From NCBI GenBank assembly GCA_027422505.1, contig JAPQWV010000682.1, positions 124,001-188,000 of the forward strand: a stretch of 64,000 bases of DNA. Reading direction: 5' to 3'. Shown here piece by piece: positions 58,750-64,000 of the stretch (positions are counted from its first letter, which is position 1; each line of letters opens with the position of its first letter). The notes below the pieces were generated by a model. That model was not told the origin of the DNA. It made no database searches and saw nothing but the letters and a program-made list of their open reading frames with translations. The DNA is from Craterostigma plantagineum (taxonomy: Eukaryota > Streptophyta > Magnoliopsida > Lamiales > Linderniaceae). The position numbers and the translations under genes are program-made.

Positions 58750-59722
58750 TAGTGGTTTCCATATGGAGCAACTTCGATGACAAACAGTTGGTGAAGAAGA
58801 AAGAAAGGAAAACAAGAAATAAGCAGCATATCATAGAACATAAATGTAATGAGATGAGCAGAGATGACCTAATTCAACAAACAGAACTCATATTAATATA
58901 CTGAGCAGAGTGGACTCCTTAGACATAGAAATCATCATCAATCAGAGTGGACTCGCGTCACAAGGATTTCTGCTACCTATATATAAATAATACTTTGAAC
59001 GAAATATGGAAAAACTTTCCTTACCTTCCTTATCCCTTGACACTTCCTTTTCTGGTACCTTTACTAACGCATCCTCAAAATTCTTGATTTCCTCCTCCGT
59101 CTAGGGATTTGAATAGGATTTTGATTTGGTTAAGTATATCAATCAGTATATGGGACATGGCAGATAATAATTTCCTCAATCAAAAGATACGAACTTGGAA
59201 ATCTTGGCGACAGAGGACGAACAAATTTAAAAATTGAAACAAGTCTATGAAAGAAATAAGAACTCTTCTCTGGCTACATGAAATTTTTTCTCGTTAGATT
59301 AGAACTATTGCATTCAATCTGACCTTGTGGACTTCAAAACTGAGGAATATTTCTTGTCAAGAATTCTAGAATTCAAAGTTCTATAGCACGGATGGCAAAA
59401 ATGACTCCTATTACTAGCTATAGCCCAACTGTTGAATTTGGACAGAAGATGATATAACAAAGGCAGGAGCACAAATACACAATATCAGCATATACATTCA
59501 TTTTTCACACGGGGTACTACAACACAATATATGTGATACTAAAATTTAAACAGATACATATGATCCATCCACCATACAATAAACCAAATTTATATATAAT
59601 ACCGAATAATCTAGCATAAGCTTATACCATCATCTGAGAAGAGAAAGTTATTTCCATCCATCCCTAGAAGTAGTCTAGTCTCGAATGGGGAGAAATAAAA
59701 AAGAAACAAAAACAATCTCACA
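58750..59722. other. Spacer between F-box copies, right arm
   Basis: Mirror of 2931-3889. No gene. The part at about 59361-59720 is also homologous to 32138-32590 next to the third F-box copy. Confidence 0.7.
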
Positions 59723-60994
59723 CTAGAGAGCGTACGAGGAGAGAAAGGGAGACTCGATGTAAGGACACAGCACGGACACGTAATTGGCATACTTGACAGG
59801 AAAACCGCGACAGCTCGCCACCTCGACGGAATCGCTCGCCCAGCGATAGTAAACGATTGTCTCCGCACCAAACAAGAGAACGACGACGAGGGGATCGCAA
59901 GGAATAAACGCCTCAAAGCGCAGATTCCAGCGAACATTCATCGCCAGAGGAAAAACGTTCGAGTCGCTCATCGCCTCTTTGATCTCCGTCAACAAGAAAT
60001 CAAGGCCGACCGAACGTAGCAACACCCACTCTCCATCTCTAATGGTTGTCGAGCGCTTGTACCCTCCTCCTTTACCCTTCTTCGGTAGCATCCATATCTC
60101 CATGTTCTTCGTCGTAATAGCGCCGTACAACAACACATCGCCCGCCGACCGACCGTAAGTCATGGAAACAGCAATGTCGTCGTCGTCTTGCCTGTAAGGA
60201 CATGGTATGTCGATGAACTGCATATGGTTGTCCTTCTCGTTGGGATCGTACATCAATATCTTGTATTCCGACGATAGCCAGTGAATAATGCCGTTGAACA
60301 CCAAAGGTGGGAACAACTTGTTATCGACCAAATGATCGCTCTCGGTGCACGCCAGCGTCGACTCGCGCCATTCTCGGGTGCTTGAAGAGTAAGTCTCGAC
60401 CGCCATCGCGGCGTTGTTAGAACGTATCCCAACCCTTACGACTATATAATTAGCCGGGAGCTTCCCACGCACTTCTGTAGTGATGCCTTCGCACGCCAAG
60501 GCGACGGAAGATTGGCGGTAATAATTGTTTTTAGGGTTTGGCGGCACCATAATCCACCTCTTTGTTATGGGGTTCAGCAGGTGCAACTCCCCGGGCCCGC
60601 TGTTGCAATTCGCGCGATTTTGGCTGAAGAGCAAAATCCCATTGGAGGTGTTGACCAAGTATCCGAGTTTTCTCCTTCGAGGCAAATACTTGAGGATTTC
60701 GAGGTTTCCGTGGGTAGGGAGTATAGACATGGGCGGTGGTCTTGCATAGTAAGTGGGTGTGATTTCTCCGGTTATCTTTTGGAAGAAGGCCATTATTGGG
60801 AGATACGTTTTGCTTCTTCTTCTCAGTTCGCCGTACGTCAGCTGAAAGAAGCGATCGCACACGAGGTCGTTCCATCTCTTCGACACACATCTGAATCTAA
60901 GCACCGATTTTGGGGGCAAACGGTATAATATCTCCATCAACACACCATCGTTGCCCTCCACTAACATTTCAGCACTATTAGCGGACGTTTCCAT
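59723..60994 (-). CDS. F-box protein, right-arm intact copy
   Basis: Single exon, 423 aa, nearly identical to the copy at 1662-2930. It has one additional Asp in the DDDD stretch at about 60180 and an Ala for Val in the FSQNR segment. The F-box is at residues 15-60, followed by the F-box-associated region. I chose METS at 60994 over the longer upstream frame for the same reasons as in the left copy. Expected role: substrate receptor in an SCF ubiquitin ligase, target unknown. Confidence 0.88.
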   Translation of the reverse strand: METSANSAEMLVEGNDGVLMEILYRLPPKSVLRFRCVSKRWNDLVCDRFFQLTYGELRRRSKTYLPIMAFFQKITGEITPTYYARPPPMSILPTHGNLEILKYLPRRRKLGYLVNTSNGILLFSQNRANCNSGPGELHLLNPITKRWIMVPPNPKNNYYRQSSVALACEGITTEVRGKLPANYIVVRVGIRSNNAAMAVETYSSSTREWRESTLACTESDHLVDNKLFPPLVFNGIIHWLSSEYKILMYDPNEKDNHMQFIDIPCPYRQDDDDIAVSMTYGRSAGDVLLYGAITTKNMEIWMLPKKGKGGGYKRSTTIRDGEWVLLRSVGLDFLLTEIKEAMSDSNVFPLAMNVRWNLRFEAFIPCDPLVVVLLFGAETIVYYRWASDSVEVASCRGFPVKYANYVSVLCPYIESPFLSSYAL

Positions 60995-62065
60995 ATGGAG
61001 CAGCAAATTATTCGAAAACCTAAATCTTTCACAACAGTTCGTGAAAGAAAGAAAGAAAGAAAGGAAAACCAGTAATAAGCAGCAGATAATACAACATAAG
61101 GTAATAAGCAGCAGATCATACAACATAAGGTAATAAGCAGCGGAGATGATCTATAATTCTACCAAACAGAATTCATACAAACCTTATTATTAATATTATT
61201 GAGCAGCCTCCTTAGACATACAATACAGATGAGGATGCTGATGATGACGTACTTCCCACACAAAAAAAAAAAAAAAAAAGGAAGCTTTACATATCAGTCA
61301 AGAGTCGACTCACGTCACAAGGCCCAAGGGTTCTCCCTTCCTATATATATAAATAATCACTTTGAAGGAAATATGGAAGAAAGAAAGCTTTCTTGCCTTG
61401 TTTATCCCTTCACACTTCCTTATGCCATATCCTCACCCCACATCCTCAAAATTCTTGATTTCCTCCTCAATTGAAGGATTTGGTAAAGGAATTACATATA
61501 AGTTATATCAATCAAAATAATAATTTCCTCAATCGAAAGATCCGAACTTGGAAATCTTGGCGAGAGAGGGAGCACAAATTTAAAATAAAAATTTCAGTCC
61601 ACTGATTAGATAGGAACTCCTTCGGCACATCTAAAAACATCCACCCACCCCCCAACCAAATTGAAAAATTCAATCAGAGAAATAAATTCTTCTCACGACT
61701 ATTTTTTCCTCGTTCGATCTGTGCCCGCTAGCTTACCTCGAGTCAAAGCTAACCAAGAAGCTATCCTGACGCTTTCACTTTCGCATACTATATTGTGATT
61801 GCAATCGAGCCCCTCTATTATTGTCATATCTCACAAAATACTACAATTTACAAACACCACCCAAATTGATGAGTGGCGTAAACTGCACGATATATAAACA
61901 ATACAGCTGGCAATCGAACTTCTGCGTGAGCTGAGCTGGCAAGCAAAGTTTGACTTTGACCAGATATGATGGGCCTATATATGGGCCGTCGGTCCCATTA
62001 TCTGTACATATATATAGATATATTGAAATAAGATTTTAATCATCAAAACGCTTCCCTCCAATCCA
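60995..62065. other. Divergent upstream region of F-box and receiver gene
   Basis: Mirror of about 617-1661 up to 62037. It separates the reverse-strand F-box gene from the forward receiver gene. No coding sequence recognised. Confidence 0.6.
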
Positions 62066-62328
62066 ATGGCGACTAGCGGTTCTGCTTCTCCAATGGCGAC
62101 GAGCGATTCTGCTTTTGCTTCTTCCTGGAACGTGTTGGTCGTGGACGACGATAAGATACATACTATCATTGCTGGAAAAATCTTACGTAAACACTGCAGC
62201 GGTATGATTTCTTTTGATGTTAAATTAGTTTTACTTCGTCACATTCTGTGTTTTCAAACAGTGACTACTGTCAACAATCCGGTGGAAGCACTTGAAATTC
62301 TGCAAAATTCTGTAAGTAGTTATTTAAC
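62066..62328 (+). pseudogene. 5' exons of a response-regulator receiver gene
   Basis: Exon 1 (62066-62200) encodes a Ser/Ala-rich start with a near repeat of MATSGSAS/MATSDSAF, then SWNVLVVDDDKIHTIIAGKIL, the receiver acidic pocket. A short GT-AG intron follows (about 62201-62263), then exon 2 (about 62264-62310) with VTTVNNPVEALEIL. A GTAAGT donor follows at about 62311, but no exon with the phospho-acceptor Asp is found in the next 900 bases. Those missing parts match the type found at 29077-29450. It could continue through a very long intron, so truncation is an inference. Confidence 0.65.
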
Positions 62329-62329
62329 A

Positions 62330-62630
62330 TGCTGTTTTAGGTTATGTTCAAGTATTCTAAATCGAATTTACTTGTTTCCTCTCTGTTGATGACTCACGTT
62401 GATGCTATTTAGTGTTCTTCACAGCTCTTGTTCTTCATTCTTAATAAACTAATGTTCGGTTATGTTTTAAGTGTTTTTGATCGAATTCACTTGTTTCCTT
62501 TCCCTCGACTCACGTTTATGTTGTATAGTGTTCTTCACAGCCTATGTTCTTCATTTCTATTAAATGTTTTCGGTCATGTTTTAAGTGTTTTTGATCGAAT
62601 TCACTTGTTTCCTTGTCCTGATCGATGACA
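62330..62630. repeat. About 115 bp imperfect tandem repeat, three copies
   Basis: Three successive copies share TTTTAAGTGTTTTTGATCGA, TTCACTTGTTTCC and TAGTGTTCTTCACAG. The first copy is the most diverged. The repeat follows the exon 2 donor of the receiver gene. Confidence 0.75.
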
Positions 62631-63281
62631 CGCGCTGAATGCTGTTTGCTGTCGTAATACATTTCTTCACTTGTATTCATTTTATCAAACACAATTTATA
62701 TCATACACAAATAATAAATACACACATACCAAATATGTTAAAATTCAATATCAACAAAATCCTTGTATAGCTTTACACAAATAACTTATACGCATATAAT
62801 CCATAAACAAGGATATCAAACGAGTAGCAGCGACTAGCGAGGAAGGAAATAGGGCACCGTTTGCTTTACTGGATATACGGAGAAAATGGGTTATAAAACT
62901 ATTAATAACACATCTTATTCTGTTTGGTTTACTAATATGAAGCCCATGAAAAATAAAAAAGCCCGCGTTTATTAAACGGGCATTAGATTATTTATCTGAA
63001 ACGGAACCCCATTACAACTTATCTTACATTTTCCAAAAATCTGAGTATAATGTCAACGTTTATTTTATTTCGGGCTTGGACTTTCTTATTAAGTGGGCTT
63101 AAAACCAAACACTGCCTAGAAGAATTAATTATAACGGGCCTTATGTGGGCCAGCCCGAACCAAATACGGGCTTCTTTCATTCAAGCGCTTAAAAATAATT
63201 TTCCCAAAAATAGCCTTCCGGTCTAATTTCTACCGCGATTCCTCGTCTCCTCCCGCCGCCGAAGCAAAGCTTCAATCTCCC
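62631..63281. other. Spacer, no gene
   Basis: AT-rich up to 63000. From about 63120 it holds the promoter-like block GGGCCTTATGTGGGCC...CTTCTTTCATTCAAG, which is repeated at about 63497-63560 before the PPR gene. Confidence 0.6.
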
Positions 63282-63488
63282 ATGGCGCTAGCCGTCCGCC
63301 GGCGTATTATCTCGTGTCTTTCCCCCACCCTACGAGGCTACTGCTCAATACCTGAACCTCTAAACGGCGCCGTCTCAGAAGACGAAGCCGAGCACCAAGC
63401 CGCCCCGAGCCTCACGCAGAACCTTTTTTCTTTTCCCCTGCTTTTCACCTTTTCTTTTTTGGTAGCGAGGAAGAAAATAGAAGTATGA
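63282..63488 (+). pseudogene. Truncated tandem duplicate of PPR gene 5' end
   Basis: Encodes MALAVRRRIISCLSPTLRGYC and LNGAVSEDEAEHQAAPS, nearly the same as residues 1-55 of the gene at 63631. It diverges at about 63424 into T-rich sequence and stops at 63488. The repeated unit includes about 130 bases of upstream DNA. It has lost all downstream domains. Confidence 0.75.
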
Positions 63489-63630
63489 GTGGAAATGGGC
63501 CTTATGTGGGCTTAGCCCAACCCAAACATGGGCTTCTTTCATTCAAGAGCTTAAACCGACTTTCCAAAAATAACCTTCGAACTTCAGGTCTATCTTCTAC
63601 CGCCGCCGACGCAAGCTGAATCAGCCTCTC

Positions 63631-64000
63631 ATGGCGCTCGCCGAAGCAACAAGCCTGCTAGCCGTCCGCCGGCGTATCATCTCATATCTTTCCCAAACCA
63701 CCCTACGAAGATACTGCGCATCACCGGAATCTCTAAACGGCGCCGTCTCAGAAGACGAAGCCGAGCACCAAACCGCGCCGAGCCCCACGCAGAACCTCTC
63801 CCCTCCTGAAATCCAACTCGCCGGCAGATTCTACGACCTAATTAAAGACCACCACCGGAAAAACCCCAACATCCTCTTAAACCCTGCTAAAGCCCCTTTA
63901 AGCCCCGACGTCACCTTCGCATCTCTGTCCTCAGATTTCTCTAGTGCAACAACCTCCACCGTCGATTTCTCGCCGACACCTTCCACCGTCCGCCACGTCA
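63631..64000 (+). CDS. N-terminus of a mitochondrial PPR-type protein (runs off window)
   Basis: Open frame of 123 residues to the window end without a stop. The start, MALAEATSLLAVRRRIISYL followed by an Arg/Ser-rich stretch without acidic residues, looks like a mitochondrial presequence. Then come SPPEIQLAGRFYDLIKDHHRKNPN, ASLSSDFSSA and STVRHV, resembling the region before the first repeats in some mitochondrial pentatricopeptide repeat proteins. Such proteins bind organelle RNA. No PPR motif lies within the window, so the family call rests on this N-terminal similarity only. Confidence 0.5.
   Translation, partial: MALAEATSLLAVRRRIISYLSQTTLRRYCASPESLNGAVSEDEAEHQTAPSPTQNLSPPEIQLAGRFYDLIKDHHRKNPNILLNPAKAPLSPDVTFASLSSDFSSATTSTVDFSPTPSTVRHV

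Larger units (their letters stand above)
48445..62037 (-). repeat. Right arm of large inverted duplication
   Basis: Reverse complement of 613-29122 without the LINE and gypsy insertions, 13593 bp. Its inner end cuts a receiver-domain exon just after the NMPE codons (48445-48520 reverse strand). The outer limit given is where the left-arm partner is hidden by a LINE, so the true duplication may extend further right. Confidence 0.95.

Noticed and set aside
1..64000. CRISPR array, bacterial operon or phage module
   Set aside because: No regularly spaced repeats with unique spacers, and genes are intron-bearing plant genes.
1..64000. Biosynthetic gene cluster (ADH plus neighbours)
   Set aside because: ADH is broken in both arms and the neighbouring genes (F-box, DUF241, oligopeptidase) do not form a metabolic pathway.

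Overview
This is nuclear DNA from a flowering plant, most likely a eudicot. The evidence is GT-AG introns, an F-box cluster, a DUF241 gene, a prolyl oligopeptidase, remains of RPW8-type resistance and Rab5 genes, and plant transposons: L1-type LINEs with DUF4283/zinc-knuckle ORF1 proteins, Athila-like Ty3/gypsy elements primed by tRNA-Asp, hAT, MULE and a tRNA-derived SINE. The species cannot be named from the sequence.

The window is organised around a large inverted duplication. The left arm (about 613-29122) and right arm (about 48445-62037) are the same block in opposite orientation, nearly identical, separated by a 19.3 kb spacer. In left-arm order the block holds an F-box gene, a decayed F-box copy, a SINE, a DUF241 gene, an alcohol dehydrogenase-like gene (reverse strand), a 12-exon prolyl oligopeptidase (reverse strand) and part of a receiver-domain gene. 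The left arm is twice as long because it took two later insertions that the right arm lacks. One is a 6.5 kb LINE with an 18 bp target duplication, placed beside the TATA box of DUF241. The other is an 8.4 kb gypsy element with a 5 bp target duplication in an ADH exon, itself carrying an 852 bp hAT element. Subtracting both leaves 13.59 kb, matching the right arm.

The spacer (29122-48445) is a graveyard: the 3' half of a response-regulator receiver gene, a Rab5-type GTPase pseudogene, a third F-box pseudogene, a MULE with a small hAT element inside it, an ADR1-like LRR fragment, a serpin pseudogene, and a deleted gypsy element with a 2.1 kb LTR. To the right of the block are the 5' exons of a receiver-domain gene and a PPR-type gene running off the window, preceded by a truncated duplicate of its own 5' end. 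At the left edge is the 3' end of another LINE.

Gene health differs by arm. The left prolyl oligopeptidase reads through all 12 exons (808 aa), while the right copy has six single-base deletions, one at the catalytic histidine. ADH is broken in both copies. The F-box gene and DUF241 are intact in both. The most unusual structure is the gypsy insertion: it has no 5' LTR, begins exactly at its tRNA primer-binding site, and ends in a perfect 215 bp palindrome. It looks like integration of an aberrant one-LTR cDNA.
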